This document shows, piece by piece, positions 46,088 to 56,300 of a DNA stretch of 64,000 nucleotides. Position 1 is the stretch's first letter. Every line of letters starts with the position of its first letter. The notes beneath the pieces are model-generated. The model saw nothing but the letters and a program-made list of their open reading frames with translations. It had not been told where the DNA came from and did no database searches. A program made the position numbers and the translations under genes. Source of the stretch: Dyadobacter sandarakinus (GTDB lineage Bacteria > Bacteroidota > Bacteroidia > Cytophagales > Spirosomataceae); the NCBI RefSeq assembly GCF_016894445.1, contig NZ_CP056775.1, positions 3,536,001 to 3,600,000 on the forward strand, written 5' to 3'.

Positions 46088-47623
46088 TTAATGCTTGAAG
46101 TGCCGGATACCCGTGGTTACCATGGACAGCCCGTTGGCATTGCAATACGCAATGGAATCCTTATCGCGGATGGAACCGCCCGGCTGTACGACCGAAGTAA
46201 CACCAGCCTGATGCGCGATTTCCACGCAGTCGGCAAAAGGGAAAAATGCATCCGAGGCCATCACAGACCCATTCAGGTCAAAACCGAATGCTTTCGCTTT
46301 TTCAATGGCCTGCCGCAATGCATCCACGCGGGAAGTTTGCCCGGTGCCGCTGGCCAGAAGCTGGTTTTCGTTTGCCAGCACGATGGTATTGGATTTGGTA
46401 TGCTTACAAACCTTCAGAGCAAATTCAAGTGCCGAGAGCTCCTGCGCAGTCGGTTCTTTTTCGGTCACGGTAGTAAACTGAGACGCTACTTCCGTAGACA
46501 GGTCCTTGTCCTGCACCAGCACCCCGTTCAATACGGTCTTGAACATTGTTTGTGGCAGTTCGACAGGATTTCTTTTCAGCAAAATACGGTTCTTCTTCGA
46601 TTTGAGGAGCTGTAATGCTTCTTCATCGTATTCCGGCGCAATCAGGATCTCCATAAACAGTTTATTGAGCTCCTCGGCCGTAGCCAGGTCCACCTTTGCA
46701 TTGGTAATTACCACGCCGCCGAATGCCGACACCGGATCGCAGGCCAGCGCATTGTCGTAGGCAGCTTTTGCAGTGGCAGCTGTGGCGATACCACAAGCAT
46801 TGGTATGCTTGATAATCGCAAAAGTAGGATCAGCCTCCGCAAATTCGTCGATCAGGTTAACGCAGGCATCTACGTCCACCAGGTTGTTGTACGAGAGTTC
46901 CTTTCCGTGCAGCTTTTCGAAAATCCCATCCAGATCCCCGTAGTAAGTGGCCGTCTGATGCGGGTTCTCGCCGTAACGCAGCGTTTGGGACGGAAGACTG
47001 GTAAAGTCAAAAAGCGCCTGGTCAGAGCCTTCTTTTCCGGCTGTAAAGAAACGGTTGATGGCTCCATCATAGTGGGAGGATACTGCAAATGCCTGCCCTG
47101 CATAGTAGCGGCGATCTTCCAGATCAGTGACACCTGCCTTGGCCGTCAGCAGCTCCACAACCTCTGCATACTGGCTGCGCGACGAAACGATCAGCGTATC
47201 CTTAAAGTTTTTGGCGGTAGCGCGGATCAGCGAAATACCTCCTATGTCGATTTTTTCAATAATGTCTTCTTCGCCTGCTCCGGAAGCCACCGTTTCTTCA
47301 AACGGGTACAGATCGACGACCACCATATCAATCGCAGGAATATTGTATTGCCGGGCTTGCTCCACATCACCTGCATCATCCCTTCTGTACAGGATTCCGC
47401 CCATAATGGCAGGATGCAGGGTTTTTACCCGGCCGCCAAAAATAGAAGGATAACCTGTCAGCTCCTCTGCGGCTGTCACCGGGATCTGCAGGTTTTCTAT
47501 AAACGTTTGGGTACCTCCCGTAGAATAAAGCTTTACACCTTCCTGGTGCAGCAGGCGGACCAAAGGTTCAAGTCCGTCCTTATAATACACCGATATAAGT
47601 GCGGATTGGATTTTTTTAGACAT
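46088..47623 (-). CDS. purH: Bifunctional AICAR transformylase / IMP cyclohydrolase PurH
   Basis: Catalyses the last two steps of IMP synthesis. The 511-residue protein has the N-terminal IMP cyclohydrolase (about 1-190; KKIQSALISVYYKDG, LYSTGGTQTFI, GRVKTLHPAIMGG) and the C-terminal transformylase (RYGENPHQTATYYG, FAIIKHTNACGIA with the catalytic Lys-His, SDAFFPFADCVEIA, QPGGSIRDKDSI). The ATG at 47623 is chosen because the -7 box lies between it and an in-frame ATG at 47740. Confidence 0.97.
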   Translation of the reverse strand: MSKKIQSALISVYYKDGLEPLVRLLHQEGVKLYSTGGTQTFIENLQIPVTAAEELTGYPSIFGGRVKTLHPAIMGGILYRRDDAGDVEQARQYNIPAIDMVVVDLYPFEETVASGAGEEDIIEKIDIGGISLIRATAKNFKDTLIVSSRSQYAEVVELLTAKAGVTDLEDRRYYAGQAFAVSSHYDGAINRFFTAGKEGSDQALFDFTSLPSQTLRYGENPHQTATYYGDLDGIFEKLHGKELSYNNLVDVDACVNLIDEFAEADPTFAIIKHTNACGIATAATAKAAYDNALACDPVSAFGGVVITNAKVDLATAEELNKLFMEILIAPEYDEEALQLLKSKKNRILLKRNPVELPQTMFKTVLNGVLVQDKDLSTEVASQFTTVTEKEPTAQELSALEFALKVCKHTKSNTIVLANENQLLASGTGQTSRVDALRQAIEKAKAFGFDLNGSVMASDAFFPFADCVEIAHQAGVTSVVQPGGSIRDKDSIAYCNANGLSMVTTGIRHFKH

Positions 47624-47681
47624 TGCGAAATGTTGACTTAGAATTTGGCGCAGAAATATGCTCCTGATGAAAAATAAACCG

Positions 47682-47689
47682 CAAAGATA
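47682..47689 (-). promoter_or_regulatory. -7 box of purH
   Basis: Minus-strand TATCTTTG, 58 bp before the purH ATG. It is divergent with the SDR promoter at 47741. No -33 TTTG seen. Confidence 0.5.
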
Positions 47690-47740
47690 GCTGAAAATCG
47701 GAATGATGCCCGAAAACCGGAGCCTGAAAATGCCGGGCAT

Positions 47741-47748
47741 TATTTTTG
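47741..47748 (+). promoter_or_regulatory. -7 box of the SDR gene
   Basis: TATTTTTG, a perfect TAnnTTTG, 26 bp before the ATG at 47775; it excludes the in-frame ATG at 47703. Confidence 0.45.
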
Positions 47749-47774
47749 ACTTTCAAGTACAAAAACAAACCATC

Positions 47775-48563
47775 ATGAATCTTGACCTGACAGGAAAAAC
47801 AGCGCTTGTATGCGGCAGTACGCAGGGCATTGGTCTGGCTGCGGCCAACGAGCTCGCCTCGCTGGGCGCCAATGTGACCCTCATTGCCAGAAATGAAGAA
47901 AAGCTACGCGATGCCGTAGAGTCGCTGGATAATTCGCTGGGGCAGCTGCACCGGTATGTAGTGGCCGACTTTTCCGACCATGCCCAGCTGAAAGATGCGA
48001 TTGGTAATTACCTGAGGCTTTGCCCGGAAGTGCATATCCTGATCAATAATACGGGCGGGCCGGCAGGCGGGCCGATTATTGAGGCCGACACAGACCAGTT
48101 TGTAAAAACCTTTGAAATGCATCTGGTCAACAACCAGTTTCTGGTGCAGTCGGTAGTACCTTTTATGAAGCGGGAAGGATTTGGCCGTATTGTTAATATC
48201 ATCAGCACTTCGGTGAAGCAGCCCATTGTGGGACTGGGCGTATCCAATACCATTCGCGGTGCTGTGGCGAGCTGGGCCAAAACACTTTCGCTGGAGCTGG
48301 GTGAGTTTGGCATTACAGTGAACAATGTGCTTCCAGGCTACACCGACACTGCCCGCCTTGAAGGTGTTTTCACCATGCGTGCCAAAAGTTGGGGAAAAAC
48401 AGAAGAAGAAGTAGCGGAGCAATTGCGACAGAGCATCCCGACCCGCCGCTTTGTCCAACCCGAAGAAACCGGCGCTGCCGTGGCCTTCCTCTGCTCCCCT
48501 GCCGCGGCGAGCATCAATGGCATTAACCTCCCGGTAGACGGCGGCCGGACTGAAAGTTTGTAG
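47775..48563 (+). CDS. SDR-fold oxidoreductase lacking the catalytic Tyr and Lys
   Basis: A 262-residue short-chain dehydrogenase/reductase. The nucleotide site is intact (GSTQGIG at 14-20; NNTGG at 91-95). At the position of the canonical YxxxK, 13 residues after Ser144, it has Ser157 and Arg161 (SNTIR). The segment GITVNNVLPG and the C-terminal INLPVDGG are otherwise FabG-like. Proteins with this substitution exist as a separate SDR subgroup; normal reductase chemistry is doubtful. Partner genes give no clue. Confidence 0.88.
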   Translation: MNLDLTGKTALVCGSTQGIGLAAANELASLGANVTLIARNEEKLRDAVESLDNSLGQLHRYVVADFSDHAQLKDAIGNYLRLCPEVHILINNTGGPAGGPIIEADTDQFVKTFEMHLVNNQFLVQSVVPFMKREGFGRIVNIISTSVKQPIVGLGVSNTIRGAVASWAKTLSLELGEFGITVNNVLPGYTDTARLEGVFTMRAKSWGKTEEEVAEQLRQSIPTRRFVQPEETGAAVAFLCSPAAASINGINLPVDGGRTESL

Positions 48564-48584
48564 AAGGTGACTTACTAAGCGGTC

Positions 48585-48623
48585 AAGTTTATCCAGTGTG
48601 TGGTTTTACATTTGGATAAACTT
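48585..48623 (+). promoter_or_regulatory. Operator-like dyad over the promoter of the outer-membrane barrel
   Basis: AAGTTTATCCA (48585-48595) and its perfect complement TGGATAAACTT (48613-48623) are 17 nt apart. The right arm starts at the last two bases of TACATTTG (48607-48614), a perfect -7 box. Bound protein would therefore cover the promoter. A terminator hairpin for the SDR gene is the alternative, though no T-run follows. Confidence 0.45.
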
Positions 48624-48633
48624 ACCTCTAATC

Positions 48634-49932
48634 ATGTTCCGACTAGTACTTCTTTGCCTGGCGATTTTGCCGGCATTTTCTTCTCTTGCCCAATCCGACA
48701 CCATTTTCCTGAAAGAACAGCCTGACTTTTTACTGGGCACAGCAGAAGTACAATTTAAAAAGCAGCGTGTCACAGTAAAACCGGTGCATGGCAAATCGCA
48801 GCTAATCCCGCTTGATAAAATCCGTGAAATCCGGTTCACTTCCGGCCGCAGAGTGGTTAGTAAAGTAGCGCGTGAGCAGGAGCGCCTCCTCGAAATCCTG
48901 GTTAGCGGACAAACCTCCCTACTTTTTGACCGGGCGGAAAAGCAGTTTTATTTCGAGAGAAACGATTCCATTTTTACGGTACTGCAAGATCACATCGTCC
49001 GGGCTTTGCCTATCATTTTTGGAGAAAAGCGCATACAGGAGTACTATGCCTCCTCCCATGTCAAACCGATATACAGCGCCCAGTATCTCACCAGACTGAC
49101 GAGCTTTGTCAACCAGGGAACAGCCGTAAAACAAACTGTTTACCAGGAAGCGTTGAAAGGGTTTAAAACTACGGTATCCGCGGGAGTGTATGTAGGCATT
49201 GCGAGCAACTCAACTGCATTTGACTATTTCTCTGATTACGAAAAAGGGATTGCGGTGTACCGCCCTACTGACTTCTTTTGGTACACGTCAGTGCCGGTTG
49301 GGCTGCGGTTTGCTGTACAGCCGTTTCGTAGGGTCAGCATTGATTTGAATGTATATATGAACAAAGGCAGCGTCAAGGGTATAGCAGTGGACAAGGCAGG
49401 AACCTTTCTTGTTTCATTCCCGGAATCACTAATTCACCCTGAGCGATATGATACGAATTTGAAGCTTACGGAATATGCTTCTACGATGTGGCACACCGAC
49501 CTGTCTTTTTCCGTATTTCTGAATAAAAAGGAGAATGCGCGTTTGAAGCCCTACGTTTTTGCCGGCCCGGCAATCGCCCAGTTATTCAGCTACCAAGCCG
49601 CTTTTTCTGCAACTTACCGGGAGAGTGCCAATGCACCGGCGACTTACATCACACGCTCGTACCAATCAGACGCCCGTGCTTTTATGATCGCATTTCATGG
49701 TGGTTTTGGGGTAAAGTATGCACTTACCGACAAGTGGGCATTGCGGTTGTCTGCCCAGTATAGCCGGGGATTGTTTCCGAAAGTTCATGCTGAAAACCAG
49801 CTGGTACGGGAGGAAAACAATACGAGTGTAAAGGCAGAGAATTTTGGAAGATTCGACACGATTTTTATCACAAACTTTGATCAATACATCCGCTCAGTCA
49901 GCGGAGGCATTTCGCTGATGTACCAATTCTGA
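48634..49932 (+). CDS. Outer-membrane beta-barrel protein of unknown function
   Basis: A 432-residue protein with signal peptide ending near SLA-QSDT (Ala19) and no recognisable family. The region 20-145 looks like an N-terminal soluble domain (FKKQRVTVKPVHGKSQLIPL); from about 180 alternating aromatic/hydrophobic strands suggest a porin-like barrel, closing on SVSGGISLMYQF with a C-terminal Phe. It may sit in the outer membrane without TonB dependence. Start chosen at ATG 48634 to fit the signal peptide and promoter. Confidence 0.6.
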   Translation: MFRLVLLCLAILPAFSSLAQSDTIFLKEQPDFLLGTAEVQFKKQRVTVKPVHGKSQLIPLDKIREIRFTSGRRVVSKVAREQERLLEILVSGQTSLLFDRAEKQFYFERNDSIFTVLQDHIVRALPIIFGEKRIQEYYASSHVKPIYSAQYLTRLTSFVNQGTAVKQTVYQEALKGFKTTVSAGVYVGIASNSTAFDYFSDYEKGIAVYRPTDFFWYTSVPVGLRFAVQPFRRVSIDLNVYMNKGSVKGIAVDKAGTFLVSFPESLIHPERYDTNLKLTEYASTMWHTDLSFSVFLNKKENARLKPYVFAGPAIAQLFSYQAAFSATYRESANAPATYITRSYQSDARAFMIAFHGGFGVKYALTDKWALRLSAQYSRGLFPKVHAENQLVREENNTSVKAENFGRFDTIFITNFDQYIRSVSGGISLMYQF

Positions 49933-49964
49933 CGAATGCACAATTGCAAAAGGCACGAAGCCGG

Positions 49965-52900
49965 CTAATCAGCTTTCCGGATTACCATCAGCCTGTCATC
50001 ATTCCGCGCTGCCACGATCGCCTCACCGGTTTTCAGGCGGATTTTGCGCAGCTTCCTGACCTGACCCTTGACCTGCAAGCCATTTAAAGGTTGCGGTTTG
50101 AAGTTGCATTTCCCCTGGTTAATCAGCAAGGTCCCAAAATCCGCATCGTAGCGGCCCATCTGAATGTTGCAATTGTAGAAATTACCCATGATGAGCACGT
50201 CCGGCAGCTTGTCTCCATTGGCATCCACAATCTGTGCATCGTAGTAGGGCGACCATTGTGCTTTGTAATCCAATGGTTGCGCAGTGAAATTACCTTTGCC
50301 GTCATTAACAAAAATAGCATTCCGGAAGTAATCTGCGGACAGCACCTGCGCGTTTTCCAGTTTGTCGGCCCCGACGATATCAGCCGTGCTTGCCCGGGCA
50401 AAATCCCGTGCATAAATGTACTTTTTGCGGATCATAGGGATTTGCTTTTCCATTTCCAGCTTGGTGGGAAAAAGCGCCTCTTTTCCATGCAGGTAATAGG
50501 TCATCAGCGGTTCCTTTCTCCCATTTCCGTCGTAATCATTGATATACATGCGTACCGGCTCCTCAGGACTGGCAGTCAGCCGGCTGTTTTCGCCCAGGTT
50601 ACCTGCAAGTATATCCAGGTCACCGTCACCATCCAGATCATACGGCATGGCAAAATTCCACCAGCCTTTTTTGTCCGTGATCATTTTTTTCACAAACTGC
50701 TTTCCACTCGATTCCAGCACGCAAATCCCGTCCCACTCCAGTACCAGCAGCAGATCCTGCTTACCATCCCGGTTCAGGTCGGTCAGGCGGGCATCTTTTA
50801 CATAACCTATGCGGCTGAGCTCGCGGGCATATTGGGCAGTTACGTCGGAAAACTTGCCGGTACCGTCATTTTTGAGCAGATACGAGCGTGGTACTTCACC
50901 ATAATTAACCGGCACAGCCCTCCCGCCAATGAAAAGATCAGGGCGACCATCGCCGGTAAAATCAAACGGGATGATAGAAGACGACGTCACGTAAATACCG
51001 CTAAATGCATCTTCTTTGGCTGTCAGGTTACCTTTCCCATCATTGAGGTACAATCTCGGCCGCTGGTATTCTGAGTTGTTGCTGTACTCATTGCCCCCGG
51101 TGCCGACCAGCAGGTCCGGATGTCCGTCGGCATTTACGTCCTGCCAGGATGCAGCTACTTCCTCATAAGTGCTGTCGCGGGTGAGCGCGGGCTGCACCAA
51201 TTCCCGGAATTTGCCCGACGGTGTCTGCAAAAACAAATGGTTACGGTGCATTTTGGACGAACCCACAAAAATGTCATCCAGTCCGTCATGATTGATATCG
51301 GCTATGGCCAGCGCAGGGCCATCGGCAGTAACCTCGAACGGAATCAGCGAATTACGATCAAATTCCACAAAGTTATTCTCTTCGTGGCGCACATCTACGC
51401 CCAGCGAGGCTGCCACATCCTCAAACCGGTAAGTATCGTTTGCCTTGCCGGCTTTCAGTTTTTCGTAGTCAAAAACAGGTAATTTCTCCTGGTAGCGGAC
51501 AACCAATGAATCTTTAAAACTGCCCGGTTGAAAGCTCTGGTAATGATTGTCGGGCCAGATGAGCACCATAGAATCGACCTCCGCCTTGCTGCCCAGGCCA
51601 ATCTGCAAAGGAATCTCCATGCTCGACTGAAATCCGCGAACCGGAAATTTTTCATAGCTGAGTACGCCGTCTTTCTTGAAAATCAAACATTTAGCTCCGA
51701 TTGCATTCAGGTTTCCTTTTTTTCCTTTTAAAAACAGCCTGATCACATCGCCATGCGCAGCCTTCTGCCGGCTGAGGTTTTCGTATACAAATGCCTTTTC
51801 ATTGATATTATTGGTCACAATGTCGAGGTCGCCGTCGTTATCGAGGTCAGCGTACACGGCACCGTTCGAGTAGGAGATCTGGTTGTTGTGAATGCGTTTT
51901 TCAAGATCATGGAAAGCTACCTTGCCCTTATTTCCGAAAAACTTATTGAAGAGCTTGATCTCCGGCAATTTATCTGCCAGGCCGGGATCATTTTCATCGA
52001 AATTCTTATTGCGGATCCGGTCCTGAATCACATCATCAGATACAAATTTGATATAATCTGTATCATTCATCCGCTTAGGAATACCATTGGAAATGAACAG
52101 GTCTTTCAGTCCGTCATTGTCAAAATCAGCAAAAAGTGCGGCCCATGACCAGTCCGTGGCATGAACGCCCGAGTACATGCCGATTTCACTGAAAGTACCA
52201 TTTCCATTGTTAAATTGCAGGTTATTACGGGCAAACTGGTAGTTGTACCCCTGCCGGATTTTATATTTGAAAATGCTGTAAACATCCTCCCCTTCGGACT
52301 TTTTAAGGATTTCATAGTCTGAGGGCAGCATATCCAGGGAGACGATCTCGGGATAAATATCATTATTGAGGTCCGCCACGTCGATACCCATTGAAAACTG
52401 GCTGGTATGCATGAGCGACGAGTCGGTATGGTCTGCAAATGTTCCGTTTTTCTGGTTCATGTACAGGTAATCATTTTCGTGAAAATCATTTCCAATGTAC
52501 ATGTCGGGGTAGCCGTCGAAATTGATATCCCCTACCCCGAGCCCCAATCCATAACCGAGTGCAGTACTGTGAATCCCCGCTTCTTTCGTCACCTCCACAT
52601 ATTTTCCATCCTCATTCCTGAACAGCTTGTCGCCTGCCAGCGGATGATAGGTATTGGTAAAAAGCTCACGGCGGCCGAAGGTTCCATTCTGGTGCACGGA
52701 ATGGTTCAGCTGGAACATATCCAGGTCACCATCCAGGTCGAAATCGAAAAACAGGGCCTGGGTACCGAAGCCTTCCAGGTCAAGACCATACTCCGCCGCT
52801 TTTTCAGCATAAACAGGTACCCCTTCTTTGGTGATTTCCTGACAAACAAACAAAAGGTTGCGGCCCTTCATCGACTCGAAGCCTCCTACCTGGCTGACGT

Positions 52901-53309
52901 AAATATCAAGCAGGCCATCCTGATTGATGTCCACGATGGAGACACCATTGGACCAGCCTTTACCTCCCTTGAAATTTGCCTTATCGGTCACATCTTCAAA
53001 TTTCAGCCCCGATTTGTTCAGGTAAATGCGGTTGGCCTCCTGGTTGGCAGTAAAACAAAGATCTACAAGCCCGTCATTATTCAGATCTGCTGCACCTACA
53101 CCTCCTCCATTGTAAAAGTACATGTAGTAGAAGATGTTGAAATCCTTGGTTGGTTTCAGCACATTGGCAAAGTTGATCCCGGTTTTTTCAGCAGTAAGCA
53201 GGTCAAAATCGTACTCCTCCGGATCCCTTTCGGTTGAACAGGAAAAGACCAGGCAGCTTATGGCTGAAAGCAGCAAATTGAAAAGAAATCTGTTCAGAAA
53301 CATTCGCAA
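49965..53309 (-). CDS. Giant lipoprotein with FG-GAP/VCBS repeats and ASPIC/UnbV domain (second copy)
   Basis: A 1114-residue CRTAC1-type protein. The lipobox is LVFSC (Cys24). Residues about 60-430 and 640-1050 are FG-GAP/VCBS repeats with DxNxDGxxD calcium-like motifs (ADLNNDGLVDL, VDINQDGLLDI). Between them an ASPIC/UnbV domain (about 520-600, VRGFQSSMEIPLQIGLG). The repeat propeller probably binds a ligand or glycan on the cell surface. It is the last gene of the susCD operon, 18 bp downstream of its paralogue. Enzymatic function is not evident. Confidence 0.88.
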   Translation of the reverse strand: MRMFLNRFLFNLLLSAISCLVFSCSTERDPEEYDFDLLTAEKTGINFANVLKPTKDFNIFYYMYFYNGGGVGAADLNNDGLVDLCFTANQEANRIYLNKSGLKFEDVTDKANFKGGKGWSNGVSIVDINQDGLLDIYVSQVGGFESMKGRNLLFVCQEITKEGVPVYAEKAAEYGLDLEGFGTQALFFDFDLDGDLDMFQLNHSVHQNGTFGRRELFTNTYHPLAGDKLFRNEDGKYVEVTKEAGIHSTALGYGLGLGVGDINFDGYPDMYIGNDFHENDYLYMNQKNGTFADHTDSSLMHTSQFSMGIDVADLNNDIYPEIVSLDMLPSDYEILKKSEGEDVYSIFKYKIRQGYNYQFARNNLQFNNGNGTFSEIGMYSGVHATDWSWAALFADFDNDGLKDLFISNGIPKRMNDTDYIKFVSDDVIQDRIRNKNFDENDPGLADKLPEIKLFNKFFGNKGKVAFHDLEKRIHNNQISYSNGAVYADLDNDGDLDIVTNNINEKAFVYENLSRQKAAHGDVIRLFLKGKKGNLNAIGAKCLIFKKDGVLSYEKFPVRGFQSSMEIPLQIGLGSKAEVDSMVLIWPDNHYQSFQPGSFKDSLVVRYQEKLPVFDYEKLKAGKANDTYRFEDVAASLGVDVRHEENNFVEFDRNSLIPFEVTADGPALAIADINHDGLDDIFVGSSKMHRNHLFLQTPSGKFRELVQPALTRDSTYEEVAASWQDVNADGHPDLLVGTGGNEYSNNSEYQRPRLYLNDGKGNLTAKEDAFSGIYVTSSSIIPFDFTGDGRPDLFIGGRAVPVNYGEVPRSYLLKNDGTGKFSDVTAQYARELSRIGYVKDARLTDLNRDGKQDLLLVLEWDGICVLESSGKQFVKKMITDKKGWWNFAMPYDLDGDGDLDILAGNLGENSRLTASPEEPVRMYINDYDGNGRKEPLMTYYLHGKEALFPTKLEMEKQIPMIRKKYIYARDFARASTADIVGADKLENAQVLSADYFRNAIFVNDGKGNFTAQPLDYKAQWSPYYDAQIVDANGDKLPDVLIMGNFYNCNIQMGRYDADFGTLLINQGKCNFKPQPLNGLQVKGQVRKLRKIRLKTGEAIVAARNDDRLMVIRKAD

Positions 53310-53327
53310 AAGATAGTGCAGGCTTTC

Positions 53328-56300
53328 CTATAGTTTGTTGACCCGGAAGAGCGCTGGTGGTGCATTGTTGATAAGATTGATCAGGTAAGGCTTACCCTGA
53401 ATGCTGATCGGGCTGATCTGCTTAACTTCGCCGTCTACCGCAAAACCGCTTTGATTGCTGAGCAGCACGTCAAACTGCATGGCACCTTTGTTGAGCAGCA
53501 CATTACCGCGGCAGGCATCCAGGCTGCCCAGTTGCGGGATAAAATGCGAGAAATTACCGCCAACGATCAAATCAGTTTTTCCGTCCGCATTCACATCTTC
53601 TGCCTGGATTGCGTTCAAACACGAAAACTGAACCATATACGGCAGCTCGGCCAGCTTGAAATTACCCTTGCCATCATTCACAGCAATCGCCGATTTCAGG
53701 TAAGTCACAGACTTTTCTACTGCCGATTTCAGCACATCATCCGGAAAAAGGTCCTGAATGCATTTGGTAGCATACTCCGAGTGCTTGATGCTTTTCTTTT
53801 TAAGCAATGGAAACTGAGTGGTAAGCTCGCGTTTGAGGAGTACAGGCACGTCCCGTGATTTGACGGTATGCGTCATCACCTTTTCAATCGTGCCATTTTT
53901 ATTAAAATCATTGATCCAGATTTTTAACGGATCTTTTTCCGAAGCTTTCAGACTGAAATTCTCTCCGATATTGCCCAGTATCAGGTCCTGATCCCCGTCC
54001 CCGTCCATATCAGCAATTTTTACACAACCCCAAAAGCCGGTGTAAGCATCCAGCCCCGACTTTTGCCTCGCTAGTTTACCGCCCTGGTATTTGAAAACGG
54101 CGGGCGCCATCCAATCGCCGGTGACGACCAGCTCCTTTTGTTTGTCACCGTCAATGTCCGCCCAGGCAGCATCGCGTACCATACCTACATGTGCCAGATC
54201 AGGCGCAATACTTGCCGCCACTTCCCTGAAATTACCTTTTCCATCGTTTTGGTAAAGGTAGCTCTTCGGAGTAGAACCATATTCGCGGGGTACGCTCCGG
54301 CTTCCTGCAAAAAGATCCTGGTCGCCATCGTTGTCGTAATCATGCGCCACAAGTACGGCCGTATTCATTGCATTGGGCGGTATTGCGCCGATGCGAATTG
54401 TAAAGTTGCCTTTCCCGTCATTAAAGTACAGGCGCGTGGGCAGGTCGGGACTTTTGGGTGAGGTTTCATTGCCTCCACTTCCTACCACGAGATCCAGGTC
54501 ACCATCATCATCCGCATCAAAAAACAAAGCGGCAGTATCTTCAAAGCCCGACAAATCCGCAAATCCTTTCTGGGCCGATTTGATAAAAGATCCTGCTTTT
54601 TGCAGGTACAATTGCCCGCCCTGTCCTTTGCCGCCGCAAATGTATATATCATCAAAACCATCCCCGTTTACATCCCCGATCGCAGCCTTCGGGCCCTCCT
54701 TCGAGAGCATTATGGGTATATTTCGTTCATTGTAAAAGTCCTCGTACTTATTTTCCTTGTGTGCCTCAAAGCTTGCGTTTGAAGTTGAGGTTAACAAAGT
54801 TGCCGGCCGTACCGGCACACTGCCGGACCTTGATAATGCATTTTTTACGCTTAGCTGAAGCGTGGTATCCGGCTGTACATTGGCCATGGCAGTAATCCTG
54901 CGATCAGGCCAGGTAACACGTACTGAGTCAATCATTGCGATTTTGCCCAAGCCAATTGTAACCGGGTACTCGGTGCTTGACTGGAAACCGCGTGCAGGAT
55001 TTACCTGGCGGCTGAAAATCTGCTTTCCTGCAAATACCTCAATTTTCGACCCGATAGCGCGGGTATTTTTGCCTTCGCCGGTGAGTTTAAACTTGACGTA
55101 ATGATTCTTTTCCTTGGCCGCTTCCGATTTGTTGCGGTATACAAAACAAGGCTGATTTACATTGTTCACCACAAGGTCAAGGTCACCATCGTTGTCGAGG
55201 TCAGCGTAGGCTGCTCCGTTAGAAAAGGATTTTGTTCCAAACCCAAATTCCTGCGCACGCTCCCTGAATTGCAGATTGCCTTCATTATGGAAGAAATTGT
55301 TGGCAATTGGTGTCGACGGCATGCGGTCAATAATGCTCTGCATGTTTTCCTTTTCGCCCGACATGACCATGCGCTGAGTCACCTCGTTGGCAAAAAAGTC
55401 GATGAAATCCTGATCCAGAATGTCGTGATAAATACCATTGCAGACATAGATATCCGTTTTTGAATCATTGTCGGCATCGAAAAGCAGCGCGCCCCAGCTC
55501 CAATCGCTGGCGGCTACACCTGAAAAGTTGGCGATCTCGCTGAATGTCCCATCCTGATTATTGAATTGCAGGCTGTTCTGCATGTATTGGTTGTAAAAAC
55601 CCTTTTCTTTTTTGAGGTTAAAAAGATAGTGGTTTTCAAAAGAGGTGGTCGTCTTGTACCGGTACTCATCCCTCGGCAGCATATCGGTTACAAAAAGCTC
55701 AGGATAGCCATCGTTGTTGATATCGGCCATGTCTGCGCCCATCGAGGCCAGACTGGTATGCTTGATCCTTTTTTCGAGCTCTTCGGAGAAAGTACCGTCT
55801 TTCTGGTTGATATAGAGGTAATCTTTTTCGTAAAAATCATTACAGATGTAAATGTCAGGATACTGATCTCCATTGATATCCCCGACAGTTACACCGAGGC
55901 CAAATCCGATCAGACTGCCATAGATACCTGCTTCCTCACTGACATCCACGAACTTTCCGTCGTCATTACGCAGCAGCTTGGCGCCCCCTCCTTTCAGAAA
56001 ATCCTTCACCGGCCAGTCTTTGGCGCGCAGATTCCGGTCATTTGCATAATTAAGGGTATTGACGGGAATAAAACTGTTGTTCAGAATGTACGCATCCAGG
56101 TCGCCATCCAGGTCATAATCCAGGAATGCAGCATGCGTAGTGTAACCGGTTTCATTCAGGCCATATTGGGCAGCCGACTCGGTGAAAGTCATATTGCCAT
56201 TATTGATATACAGCGAGTTACCCTGCTTGTTGACAAACTTCTGGTAGCCGGCATTGCAAACGTAAATATCCAGCAGGTTGTCGCCATTTACATCCACCAT

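Noticed and set aside
50091..51074. Long plus-strand open frame opposite the VCBS lipoprotein genes
   Set aside because: Such frames arise from the DNGDGD repeat codons read backwards; no domain, promoter or ribosome site supports them.
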